From: Bacillota bacterium
GTDB lineage: Bacteria > Bacillota > Clostridia > Peptostreptococcales > Anaerovoracaceae
Assembly (NCBI GenBank): GCA_029219125.1
Contig: JAQXSU010000155.1
Coordinates: forward strand, 1 to 25,027
Reading direction: 5' to 3'
DNA: 25,027 nt
Under the pieces are notes generated by a model. It was not told the origin of the DNA, searched no databases, and worked only from the letters and a program-made list of their open reading frames with translations. Of the stretch, positions 6,934 through 14,552 are shown piece after piece; the first letter of the stretch is position 1, and every line of letters begins with the position of its first letter. A program made the position numbers and the translations under genes.

Positions 6934-6970
6934 GCAGCTGTACCTTTTCACAAAAGGTCGGCTGTTTTTT
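6934..6970 (+). terminator. Terminator-like hairpin in the nhaC leader
   Basis: CAGC (6935-6938) pairs with GCTG (6961-6964), and the inner ACCTTTT pairs with AAAAGGT around a CAC loop. Six T follow. It lies about 35 bases before the nhaC start. It may stop read-through from the IS element or act as an attenuator of nhaC. Confidence 0.5.
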
Positions 6971-7004
6971 ATACTTTTTTACATTTTTTTAAGGAGGGTT
7001 TTTT

Positions 7005-8495
7005 ATGGGTAAGAAGATTCCTATGTGGCAATGTCTGATTGTCATACTGGCAATGGTAGGACTGCTTATGTGGTCCATTCTGATGGACCGCGGCGGCGAA
7101 CCGCACATCGCTCTGATTCTGGCAGCCTGTGTTGCTGCAATTGTAGCCTGCGCCAACGGCTGGAAATGGGCATACCTGGAACAGGGTATCCTGGCTTCCA
7201 TTAACCGCTCCATGCAGGCTTGTCTGATCCTGGCAGTGGTAGGCGCCATGATTGCATCCTGGATGGCTGCAGGTACCATTCCTTCCATGATGTATTATGG
7301 AATTAAAGTCATCAGCCCGAAGATATTCCTGCTGACTGCATGTATCCTGTGCTGTATCGTATCTCTGGCTACCGGTTCATCCTGGTCCACCGCAGGTTCC
7401 ATGGGTGTGGCACTGATCGGTGTTGGTACCGCACTGGGCTATCCAACGGTGATGACGGCAGGTGCAGTTGTATCCGGCGCTTACTTCGGCGACAAGATGT
7501 CCCCACTGTCTGATACCACCAACCTTGCTCCGGCCATGGCAGGTTCCACCCTGTTCGACCATATCAAGCATATGATCTATACCACCGGAGTTTCCCTGAT
7601 TATCGCACTGGTTGCCTACGCTGTGATGGGATTCATGTATTCATCCAACAATGATGCGGACATGAGTACCATGACGGAGATTATGGATTTCATCCAGGCA
7701 TCTTCCAACATCAGCGTACTAGCACTGATTCCGCCGATCTTCGTAATCATTGCAGTTATCATGAAATTCCCTGCACTGCCTGCTCTGATCGGCGGCGTAT
7801 TCATCGGTGTTCCGTTTATGTTCTGGAATAAGGTACATATTGAAGCAGCACTGGATGATACCCTGATAAACAATGTATTCAACATCCTGAACAACGGTAT
7901 TTCCATGGGTAATGTCTCCGACGATGCATCGGATGTCATTGTAGAGCTGGCCGGCCTTCTGGAAGGCGACGGTATGCAGGGCATGTTCTGGACCATTTCC
8001 ATCATCCTCTGTGCCATGTGCTTCGGCGGTATCGTGGACTGCACCGGCATTATGGCATCCTTTGCAAACATTCTGCTGAAGGTAGCCAAGGGCAGGGGAG
8101 GTCTGGTTCTGGCAACCGAGTTCTGCTGTGTCTTCGTAAACGCGATCTGCTGTGACCAGTACCTGGCCATCGTATTACCGGGCAGAATGTTCAAGGAAGC
8201 TTTTGAAGATATGAGACTGGCACCGAAGAACCTGTCCAGATGTCTGGAAGACTCCGGCACCATCACATCCAATTTCTTCCCTTGGAACACCTGCGGCGCG
8301 ACCATGCGGTCCTTCCTGGGCGTAGGCAGCGGATATATTCCGTATGCGATCCTCAACTGGATCAACCCGATCGTATCCATTGTCTTCGGCTACGTCGGAA
8401 TCACCATGGAGAAGATGACAGAAGAAGAATATCAGAGAATTCTGGAACAGAGAGAAGCGGAAAAGCAGGCTGCTCTGAAAGCAATGGAAGCTTAA
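7005..8495 (+). CDS. nhaC: Na+/H+ antiporter, NhaC family
   Basis: A 496-residue membrane protein with about 11-12 hydrophobic segments. GDKMSPLSDTTNLAPA (from about residue 164) is the NhaC family hallmark, with the acidic and Ser/Thr residues thought to take part in ion binding. A second family block, EDSGTITSNFFPWNTCG, lies near the C terminus. The protein exports Na+ (or exchanges organic substrates in some relatives, such as malate-lactate antiporters) in exchange for protons. The C-terminal tail is charged and Glu/Lys-rich. A strong AAGGAGG site precedes the ATG at 7005. A terminator-like hairpin lies upstream and a terminator downstream, so it is probably monocistronic. Its native promoter may have been displaced by the IS200-type insertion. 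Confidence 0.92.
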   Translation: MGKKIPMWQCLIVILAMVGLLMWSILMDRGGEPHIALILAACVAAIVACANGWKWAYLEQGILASINRSMQACLILAVVGAMIASWMAAGTIPSMMYYGIKVISPKIFLLTACILCCIVSLATGSSWSTAGSMGVALIGVGTALGYPTVMTAGAVVSGAYFGDKMSPLSDTTNLAPAMAGSTLFDHIKHMIYTTGVSLIIALVAYAVMGFMYSSNNDADMSTMTEIMDFIQASSNISVLALIPPIFVIIAVIMKFPALPALIGGVFIGVPFMFWNKVHIEAALDDTLINNVFNILNNGISMGNVSDDASDVIVELAGLLEGDGMQGMFWTISIILCAMCFGGIVDCTGIMASFANILLKVAKGRGGLVLATEFCCVFVNAICCDQYLAIVLPGRMFKEAFEDMRLAPKNLSRCLEDSGTITSNFFPWNTCGATMRSFLGVGSGYIPYAILNWINPIVSIVFGYVGITMEKMTEEEYQRILEQREAEKQAALKAMEA

Positions 8496-8540
8496 TATGA
8501 AGTCCGCTTTATATTTAAGTGAATAAAAGTAAAGTAAAGT

Positions 8541-8576
8541 GAGAGAATCCGCAGCCACATGACTGCGGATTTTCTC
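8541..8576 (+). terminator. Terminator of nhaC
   Basis: GAGAATCCGCAG pairs with CTGCGGATTTTCTC around a loop of about 8 bases, with T-rich 3' sequence inside and after the stem. It lies about 45 bases after the nhaC stop. The following bases to 8717 hold no gene; a TATAAT at 8649-8654 is a possible -10 for the next gene. Confidence 0.75.
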
Positions 8577-8717
8577 TGTCGCCGTTAAGAGAACGCTCAA
8601 GTCCGGCTGAATATCCAGAAGTTTATAGAAAAAAAGACTTTCCGGCAGTATAATGAAATAAGATAATACAAAAGTAAATCTGCAAATCGGCCGCTGCAGA
8701 CCGGAAAGGAGTGCCGT

Positions 8718-9671
8718 ATGATCGAAGTTGTTCAGCTCTGTTATATTTTCACCATTCTCATCGCCATTTCCGCATTTTCCCTGCAGTATCTGGCAAGGAG
8801 AAAAAACCTTGCCGTTACCAATCAGTTTATCAAGGGAAGAATGGCGACGCTGTTTCTGGCACTGATTCTGCTGTTTAATGTCTGTGATTTTCTGATCCTG
8901 TTTCTGGGAAGCACCCTGGGCAGTGCCAGTACAGACTGGATCTATGTGGTGGAAAATGTTCTGGAGGTTGCGCTGGCCTATGTCCTCATAGGCATGGAGA
9001 GGGATTACCTGGACACAGAAGAACGGAAAGGACCCGCCGCCTTTTTTGCAGTGATTGCCGCAGTCATCTTCTGGACAGATACCACCTATACGGCTGGAAT
9101 CATGATTACCTCGGAAACCGTGTACACCGCAGTCATGGTCGTGCTGAACCTGCTGCCGGTACTGGCAGTCGCTGTTTTTTCCGTGCACAGCCGCCGGAGT
9201 CTCATGGCGGTCAGCCGAAAGAGCCTGACCGAAGGATATTTTGTAATCTATAATCTGGTGTTTATTTTTCTCTGTGTGGTTGCTACCGTCAGCATTCTGG
9301 ACTCCAGAACCACCGTGGACTATGTAGGCAACGACAAGGAAATATATGTGGTATTCTGGTTCCTGTTCAATCTGCTGAATTTCTTCCTTGTCTGGCGCTC
9401 CTGTCAGACGGTGGAGGAATCGGTGCAGGCAGAAACGGAAACGCCGGAAGCCGTGCTGAACCGGCTGGCTGAAGGCTATCATCTGAGCCAGCGGGAAAAA
9501 GAGATCGCCGGTCTGCTTTGCAAAGGCAAAAATAACAACGACATTGCCGCAGACCTGTTCCTTTCCCCCAACACGGTGAAGGTGCACACCTCCAACCTGT
9601 ATAAGAAACTGGGGGTAAAAAACCGGGTGCAGGCATTGCAGGTTCTCCGGGGCGGCAATCTGGAGGAATGA
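8718..9671 (+). CDS. Membrane-anchored LuxR-type transcriptional regulator
   Basis: A 317-residue protein. About seven hydrophobic segments fill residues 1-230. The C terminus (about 250-312) is a LuxR/GerE-type helix-turn-helix: LSQREKEIAGLLCKGKNNND, then SPNTVKVHTSNLYKKLGVKN, with the usual Glu, Thr-Val-Lys-His and Leu-Gly-Val positions. There is no receiver domain, so the membrane part is likely the sensor, as in one-component membrane-integrated regulators. The signal is unknown. AAGGAG lies upstream of the ATG at 8718. It follows nhaC in the same direction but behind a terminator, so it may regulate a neighbour or an unlinked target. It converges with the MerR gene. Confidence 0.85.
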   Translation: MIEVVQLCYIFTILIAISAFSLQYLARRKNLAVTNQFIKGRMATLFLALILLFNVCDFLILFLGSTLGSASTDWIYVVENVLEVALAYVLIGMERDYLDTEERKGPAAFFAVIAAVIFWTDTTYTAGIMITSETVYTAVMVVLNLLPVLAVAVFSVHSRRSLMAVSRKSLTEGYFVIYNLVFIFLCVVATVSILDSRTTVDYVGNDKEIYVVFWFLFNLLNFFLVWRSCQTVEESVQAETETPEAVLNRLAEGYHLSQREKEIAGLLCKGKNNNDIAADLFLSPNTVKVHTSNLYKKLGVKNRVQALQVLRGGNLEE

Positions 9672-9694
9672 ACGGCGCGCCGGAGGTGTGATGG

Positions 9695-10507
9695 CTACTT
9701 CACCATGACAGAGATCTCCGTCAGATAGCTGTCCTTCATAGCCGTGGAAAACAGCGATACGTCAGATTCATATGCATTTCCGCAGATGTCAAGCCCCATG
9801 GCGGCGATTTTCTCTTTCAACAGGTCGTACTGGGTGATGGAGAAATCATAGTCTCTGAGCAAAATACATGCGTAGACACCTTTCGGCTTGCGAAGGAGGT
9901 GCGGGTCGTCCACCGGTGATGCAATCTGGCTGCAGATGGACCAGCCGTCGTTTTCCGCACCGGCCAGCATTTCTTCCTGATTCCAGCAGTAGGTCAGCTG
10001 GTATTCCTGGTTGAGATGATGGCTGCTGCAGTAGGAAAGGTGGGAGCGGATGGTCTCCAGCCAGACCCGGTCGCTGCCGGCATTCCCCAGAACCGGTGTG
10101 GCGATATAGTATTCCTCCTCCATGTCATAGAGGCGGACCTGACCGATGGCGTCGCCTTCATACAGATATTCAAACTTCTCCAGGGTTCTCCGGAGGAGTT
10201 TTTCTTTTTTTGCCAGATCCTCCTGCTCGCGGCGGATTTCGTCTAACTGGTGCTGCAGCGTGTCCCGAAAAGCATGCTCGTCGCTGCCTTCCAGGCGCTG
10301 CTGCAGGTCCTTCAGGGAAAGACTGGTACCCTTGAAGGAGGAGATGAAGTAGTAATCATAAAACTGAAAGGAAGCATAATAATGGTAGCCGTTTTCTGTG
10401 GTTCTGGCCGGGACCAGCAGACCGATGTTATGGTAATGGCGCAGCGTCTCTTTCGTGGTACCGCAGAGCCGCGCAAACTCCCCGGAAGAAAAATACGTGA
10501 CTTTCAT
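9695..10507 (-). CDS. MerR-family regulator with GyrI-like effector domain
   Basis: A 270-residue protein. The N-terminal winged helix, FSSGEFARLCGTTKETLRHY, followed by NIGLLVPARTTENGYHYY, is the MerR DNA-binding signature. A long charged helix (about 85-115, LDEIRREQEDLAKKEKLLRR) is the dimerising coiled coil. Residues from about 125 resemble GyrI/BmrR-type ligand-binding domains with aromatic residues. Such proteins bind drugs or other hydrophobic cations and untwist promoters with long spacers. It is divergent from a MATE exporter whose promoter (10545-10575) has a 19-bp spacer and a dyad, so activation of the exporter by its substrate is the likely role. Confidence 0.9.
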   Translation of the reverse strand: MKVTYFSSGEFARLCGTTKETLRHYHNIGLLVPARTTENGYHYYASFQFYDYYFISSFKGTSLSLKDLQQRLEGSDEHAFRDTLQHQLDEIRREQEDLAKKEKLLRRTLEKFEYLYEGDAIGQVRLYDMEEEYYIATPVLGNAGSDRVWLETIRSHLSYCSSHHLNQEYQLTYCWNQEEMLAGAENDGWSICSQIASPVDDPHLLRKPKGVYACILLRDYDFSITQYDLLKEKIAAMGLDICGNAYESDVSLFSTAMKDSYLTEISVMVK

Positions 10508-10544
10508 AAGAAACCCCCTGGCGAAAAGATTTTGCGAAATACGC

Positions 10545-10575
10545 TTGACTGTGTGGTTACAACATAGTTTACACT
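10545..10575 (+). promoter_or_regulatory. MerR-type promoter/operator of the MATE gene
   Basis: TTGACT (10545-10550) and TACACT (10570-10575) are separated by 19 bases, 2 more than the optimum, as in MerR-activated promoters. Between them lies the imperfect dyad ACTGTGTGG-TTA-CAACATAGT (7 of 9 pairs match). Transcription would start near 10582, about 50 bases before the MATE start. Confidence 0.8.
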
Positions 10576-10632
10576 AAGAGCATAAACGAAATGAAAGAAA
10601 AATGCAAGAAGAAAAATAAGGGGGGGTTATCC

Positions 10633-12114
10633 ATGAAAGGGGTATCGATTTATGAAAGCCGGCTGGGGTACGGAAACGTGCTGCGGTTTACACTTCCGAC
10701 CATCATTATGATTGTCTTCTCGTCCATGTACGGTATCATCGACGGCATCGTGGTGGCAAATTTCATCGGAAGCGACGCGCTGGCGGCCAATAACATCGTC
10801 TATCCTCTGGTAACGGTCATCATGGCGGTCAACTATATGTTTGCCACAGGGGGCAACGCCATCATCGCCCGGAAGATGGGCGAAGGCAGGCAGCAGGAAG
10901 CCAACCGGTTCCTGACGGTGGTGGTGCTGGCCAGTACCGGACTGACGGCGGTGCTCTGCGCCCTGATGCTGGGAAAAAGCGAAACGCTGTACCGGCTGCT
11001 GGGAGCCGATGAGGCCCTGCTTCCGCTGTGTGTGGAGTACGGCAGCGTCATGATGGCCGGCGGCGTGTTTTATGCACTGCAGATTTTGTTCCAGAATTTC
11101 CTGGTGACGGCGGAGCGGCCGTCTGTGGGCATGGGGCTCACCATTGCCGCCGGTCTGACTCACATCGTGCTGGATCTGCTGTTCATCCCGGTGCTGGGCA
11201 TGGGCATTTCCGGTGCGGCGTATGCGTCGGTCATCAGCATGATGGTGGCAGGTCTGCCGCCGCTGGTGATGTTTGCAGGAAAGAAACAGCGTCTGCATTT
11301 CGCAAGGCTGTCTGGCCAGACACAGGCAACCGGGAGCTTCGGTGAACTGGTCCGGGAGCTGGGGTTTGCCATGTGCAACGGGTCTTCGGAAATGGTGACC
11401 AACCTGGCGACGGCTGTGACCACCATGCTGTTCAACCTGCAGATGATGCACCTGGCAGGCGAGAAGGGGGTCGCTGCCATCAGTGCGGTGCTCTATGTGG
11501 AAAGTCTGTTTATCGGTGTCTTCCTGGGATTTTCTGCCGGCGCGGCACCGCTGTTCAGCTATCATTTCGGCAGCGGAAACCGAAAGAAGCTGGCTCGACT
11601 GATGCAGATTTCCGTGACGGTCATCGGTGTGTCTTCACTGGTGATGTTCGGATCGGCACAGCTGCTGGCCCGCCCCATCATTGCGGCGTTTGCCGGAGGG
11701 GATTCCGGACTTCTTTCTATGGCGCTCCACGGCCTGCGGATCTTCTCCTTCAGTTATCTGCTGGGCGGGGTGAGCATCTTCGCTTCGGCGCTGTTTACAG
11801 CACTGAATAACGGCGGCATCTCCGCATTGATTTCTCTGGTACGGACGCTGGTGATGCGGTGCGGCCTGCTGATTCTGCTGCCGGCGCTGCTGGGCATCGA
11901 CGGTGTCTGGCTGGCGGTACCTGTTGCCGAAGTTTTCGCGGCACTGCTGGCTGCCGGTCTGCTCTTTGGTTTCCGACGCCGCTACGGCTACTGGCCGGGG
12001 CGCGCCGGGAAGCCGGAGCACGCCGAACGGCCGGAGCATACCGAATCGTCGGTGCATGCCGAATTGCCTGGGCGAGGACAGCGGAGACATGGGGCGGTGG
12101 TTAGTAGTAACTAA
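10633..12114 (+). CDS. MATE-family multidrug efflux transporter
   Basis: A 493-residue protein with about twelve membrane segments in two related halves. MSSMYGIIDGIVVANFIGSD-like sequence in TM1-TM2 and ANNIVYPLVTVIMAVNYMFA are typical of the MatE domain, as is GFSAGAAPLFSYHFGSGN in the second half. It exports cationic drugs or metabolites using Na+ or H+. I chose ATG 10633 because GGGGGG lies 6 bases upstream; an in-frame ATG at 10591 lacks a site and would add a Lys-rich 14-residue stretch. The C-terminal tail carries three 6-residue repeats encoded by an 18-bp tandem repeat (12013-12066). It is divergent from a MerR regulator that probably controls it. Confidence 0.93.
   Translation: MKGVSIYESRLGYGNVLRFTLPTIIMIVFSSMYGIIDGIVVANFIGSDALAANNIVYPLVTVIMAVNYMFATGGNAIIARKMGEGRQQEANRFLTVVVLASTGLTAVLCALMLGKSETLYRLLGADEALLPLCVEYGSVMMAGGVFYALQILFQNFLVTAERPSVGMGLTIAAGLTHIVLDLLFIPVLGMGISGAAYASVISMMVAGLPPLVMFAGKKQRLHFARLSGQTQATGSFGELVRELGFAMCNGSSEMVTNLATAVTTMLFNLQMMHLAGEKGVAAISAVLYVESLFIGVFLGFSAGAAPLFSYHFGSGNRKKLARLMQISVTVIGVSSLVMFGSAQLLARPIIAAFAGGDSGLLSMALHGLRIFSFSYLLGGVSIFASALFTALNNGGISALISLVRTLVMRCGLLILLPALLGIDGVWLAVPVAEVFAALLAAGLLFGFRRRYGYWPGRAGKPEHAERPEHTESSVHAELPGRGQRRHGAVVSSN
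12013..12066 (+). repeat. 3 x 18-bp tandem repeat in the MATE C-terminal tail
   Basis: Three consecutive 18-base units (12013-12030, 12031-12048, 12049-12066) encode PEHAER, PEHTES and SVHAEL, residues 461-478. The units match at most positions, with substitutions that suggest an old duplication. Frame is kept. Confidence 0.8.
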
Positions 12115-12147
12115 TGCAACAATAGAACGCTATTTTTTGGTCAAAAA

Positions 12148-12236
12148 CACGTAAAAATCAAGAATTATTCTCGATTTAAGCACATTTTTCATGCTTTTTG
12201 GCGGGTTTGTCATGGATAATCCACATTTTTTACGTG
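12148..12236. repeat. 10-bp inverted repeat enclosing 69 bases
   Basis: CACGTAAAAA (12148-12157) and TTTTTACGTG (12227-12236) are perfect reverse complements. Inside, AGAAT/ATTCT forms a further small stem. It could be a structured transcript or the ends of a small non-autonomous element. Confidence 0.5.
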
Positions 12237-12478
12237 CATTTCGCAAAAAAATCGTTTATATTGTTGAGTTGCATTAAACTAACTGCACTCTGGCTGCACT
12301 CTGGCGCAGGCCACGATGGCGGGAAGCTTTGGCTGTGACAGAAGAAACACTGAGAGTTGACAGTTTTCGACAGATTCCGGCAGGATTCGACATGACCACT
12401 GGAAAAGGCTGCAGTGCCGTGCGAAGCGCAGCGGAACAACACGATCAAGAGAATAAAAAAACTCGATTAAGAGAAAGG

Positions 12479-12506
12479 AAGGCCCGCGCACATGGCGCGG
12501 GCCTTT
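12479..12506 (+). terminator. Intrinsic terminator forming the 5' exon of the group II intron
   Basis: GGCCCGCGC (12481-12489) pairs with GCGCGGGCC (12495-12503), extended by AA/TT, loop ACATG, followed by TTTCGATTTAT. The intron begins nine bases after the stem. Insertion just behind terminators is typical of class C group II introns. Confidence 0.88.
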
Positions 12507-12949
12507 CGATTTATGTGCGCCCGGCGGGCGCACGTTCTAACGGGTGAAAGTCCCTAATCCGCCCGGTAGCGGGAAGGATATAGCCGAACACCAAGGGTGT
12601 CTGTCGCGAGGTAGAATCTGAAGGAAGGTGCAGGCAAATCTCCGGTCTGACGAATGGAAAACATATCAGGCTCTGCATGAGGGTAAGGCTGCATAACAAG
12701 TCGAAGTCCCAATAGCTACACGGAATCATGCAGGGTAAATATGGCAGATGGACGGAGAGAAAGAACGTGTGAGTACCCGGGGAGGTCTGTACGGTATGCT
12801 CTGAAAAGAGTAACCAGTATCGCGAGGTACTGTTGAACGTACAGAAGTCAGCAGAGGTCGTAGTAGTGAGGAAGCTTCTGTAATGGAAGTGGAGCGAAGG
12901 ACCGAATCAATAGGAGTCCTGAGTATGACAGAGAAAGGAGGGGTGGCCG

Positions 12950-14347
12950 ATGAAGGCAGAAACCATTGATAACAATGGCTGTCCGCAGAGAGATAGTGCG
13001 GAACATGAAGGCTATGCGGAAGTGCGCAGGTCATTCCGCTCGATATGGAAAGAAAGGGACAGTGCAGAACCGGAACTCTTAGAAAAGATATTGGACAGAG
13101 GCAATCTGAACAGAGCTTTTAAAAGGGTGAGGAAAAAGAAAGGCGCACCGGGAGTCGACGGGATGACCGTGGATGAGGCCGGGGCATATTTCAGGGAAAG
13201 CAAGGACGAGCTAATCCGGAGAATCAAACGGGGAAAATATACACCCGACCCGGTAAGACGTGTGGAGATTCCCAAACCAGATGGCGGAATGCGAAAGCTT
13301 GGTATTCCGACTGTCAAAGACCGTGTGTTTCAGCAGGCAATCACGCAGAAACTGACACCAATCTATGAGCCGTTGTTCTCCGACGGAAGCTATGGATATC
13401 GACCGGGAAGAAAAGCAAAGGACGCAATTCGGAAGGTAAAAGAATATGCAGAAGCCGGATACCGCTATGCGGTACTCCTGGACTTATCCAAATACTTCGA
13501 TACACTGAATCATGAAATGCTCCTGAACATTCTAAGAAGAAACATTCATGACGAAAGAGTGATCCAGTGGATAAAGCGGTACCTGAAGAGCGGAGTCATG
13601 GTGGAAGGTGTTGTTCATGAAACGGAAGAAGGCGCCCCGCAGGGCGGGAACCTGTCGCCGCTGCTGGCAAACATCTATCTGAATGAATTCGATAAAGAAT
13701 TTGAAAAGAGAGGTGTAGCCTTTGTACGCTATGCGGATGACATCGTGTTGCTAGCAAAGAGCGAAAGAGCAGCACAAAGGTTGCTGGAAAGCAGTACAAA
13801 CTTCCTGGAAAAGAAATTGAAGCTGACAGTAAACCGGGAAAAGAGCCGTGTAGTCAGTGTGTTCTCAATCCGAAATTTTAAGTATCTTGGCTTTGCACTG
13901 GGAAGGAATGCGAGTGGAGTATTTATTCGTGTTCATCCAAAGTCATGGAAGAAGATGAAGTCAAAACTGAAATACCTGTCTTCCCGCAGGTCGGTACAAA
14001 GCCTCAAACCTGCACTTGAGAGAATCAAGGAGTACATGAGAGGATGGCTGAATTACTATGGAATTGCGGATATGAAGAGAAACATAGAAGAACTGAATGG
14101 ATGGTTGTACCACCGAATCAGGGCATGCATATGGAAACAATGGAAGCGGCCGAGGACAAAGATGAGAAATCTGATGAAACTCGGAATCCCGAAATACTAC
14201 GCTCATATGGCGGCTAACAGCCGCAGAGGGAACTGGTTCACATCAGCTACAAGCACGGTCAACAGAGCCTTATCAAAAGAGAGACTGATACACAATGGGT
14301 TTTATGACTTATCCATCGCATATCAGTCTAAGCACGTCAACTATTGA
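12950..14347 (+). CDS. ltrA: Group II intron reverse transcriptase/maturase
   Basis: A 465-residue protein. The reverse transcriptase blocks appear in order: GAPGVDGMTVD (RT1), VEIPKPDGGMRKLGIPTVKD (RT2), LLDLSKYFDTLNHEM with the first catalytic Asp at about 178 (RT3), GAPQGGNLSPLLANIYL (RT4), YADD at 261-264 (RT5) and FKYLGFAL (RT7). The maturase (X/thumb) domain follows, with MRGWLNYYGI and later a C-terminal DNA-binding-like stretch. No HNH endonuclease domain is present. The protein helps the intron splice and retrohome. GGAGGGG precedes the ATG at 12950. The stop is only two bases before domain V. No frameshifts are seen, so it looks active. Confidence 0.96.
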   Translation: MKAETIDNNGCPQRDSAEHEGYAEVRRSFRSIWKERDSAEPELLEKILDRGNLNRAFKRVRKKKGAPGVDGMTVDEAGAYFRESKDELIRRIKRGKYTPDPVRRVEIPKPDGGMRKLGIPTVKDRVFQQAITQKLTPIYEPLFSDGSYGYRPGRKAKDAIRKVKEYAEAGYRYAVLLDLSKYFDTLNHEMLLNILRRNIHDERVIQWIKRYLKSGVMVEGVVHETEEGAPQGGNLSPLLANIYLNEFDKEFEKRGVAFVRYADDIVLLAKSERAAQRLLESSTNFLEKKLKLTVNREKSRVVSVFSIRNFKYLGFALGRNASGVFIRVHPKSWKKMKSKLKYLSSRRSVQSLKPALERIKEYMRGWLNYYGIADMKRNIEELNGWLYHRIRACIWKQWKRPRTKMRNLMKLGIPKYYAHMAANSRRGNWFTSATSTVNRALSKERLIHNGFYDLSIAYQSKHVNY

Positions 14348-14349
14348 AA

Positions 14350-14379
14350 CCGCCGTATACCGAACGGTACGTACGGTGG
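14350..14379 (+). ncRNA. Group II intron domain V
   Basis: The 5' strand CCGCCGTATACC, loop GAAC and 3' strand with the bulge CG fold into the 30-base catalytic hairpin. ACGTACGG in the 3' strand is the usual domain V text. The catalytic triad position reads CGC. Domain VI follows at about 14384-14416. Confidence 0.85.
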
Positions 14380-14498
14380 TGTGAGAGGACGGCGGCTAAT
14401 CACCGCCTCCTACTCGATTGGTACCAGAAAACCCCCGGTTATACCGGGGGTTCAGAAAAAGCTTTAGCGTTCCATAGAAAAATAAACTCCTTAGAGTA

Positions 14499-14533
14499 TA
14501 ATTAACTTGTGGTCTGGCAACTACAGTTAATTA
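14499..14533 (+). promoter_or_regulatory. Leader hairpin before tnpA, copy 2
   Basis: TAATTAACT (14499-14507) and AGTTAATTA (14525-14533) form a perfect 9-bp stem just before the GGAG site of tnpA. A TATAAT (14497-14502) overlaps the 5' arm. Loop bases TGTGGTCTGGCAAC (14508-14521) are perfectly complementary to 15089-15102 after the gene. Confidence 0.65.
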
Positions 14534-14552
14534 ACCGAAAGGAGTTCATATC

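Larger units (their letters stand above)
6699..7004. other. Non-coding DNA between tnpA copy 1 and nhaC
   Basis: There is no gene. After a short CCCCTTGAGGGG palindrome it holds the IS 3' module (6740-6830), then AT-rich leader DNA of nhaC with a terminator-like hairpin (6934-6970). Confidence 0.7.
12115..12514. other. Non-coding, repeat-rich DNA between the MATE gene and the group II intron
   Basis: I find no convincing gene; open frames here lack ribosome binding sites and overlap a terminator. It holds a weak AATAG/CTATT hairpin with T-run (12121-12138, possibly ending the MATE transcript), a 10-bp inverted repeat (12148-12236), an 11-bp tandem duplication CTGCACTCTGG (12283-12293, 12294-12304), a hairpin CCGTGCG/CGCAGCGG around 12417-12434, and the strong terminator at 12479-12506. 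The final terminator without an ORF suggests a small RNA gene or the remnant of one. Confidence 0.5.
12515..14418 (+). mobile_element. Group II intron, apparently complete, with its reverse transcriptase
   Basis: It starts with GTGCG, the group II 5' consensus. Domain I-type text with GGTGAAAGTCCC follows, the maturase gene lies in domain IV, domain V is at 14350-14379, and a domain VI hairpin with a bulged A (14412) ends in AT at 14418. Intron bases GTAAAT (12735-12740) can pair with the last six 5' exon bases ATTTAT (12509-12514; one G-U), a good EBS1-IBS1 candidate. Domain V has CGC where most introns have AGC, as in class C. Class assignment is tentative. It inserts in the sense direction of the upstream terminator. 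Confidence 0.88.

Noticed and set aside
8175..9587. Minus-strand open frame across nhaC and the LuxR-type gene
   Set aside because: It spans an intergenic region and antisense parts of two real genes, with Gln/His-rich translated text.
12329..12547. 72-codon open frame before the group II intron
   Set aside because: TTG start without a ribosome binding site; it runs through a terminator and into the intron.
13012..13317. Further frames antisense to the intron reverse transcriptase
   Set aside because: Shadows; no independent support.
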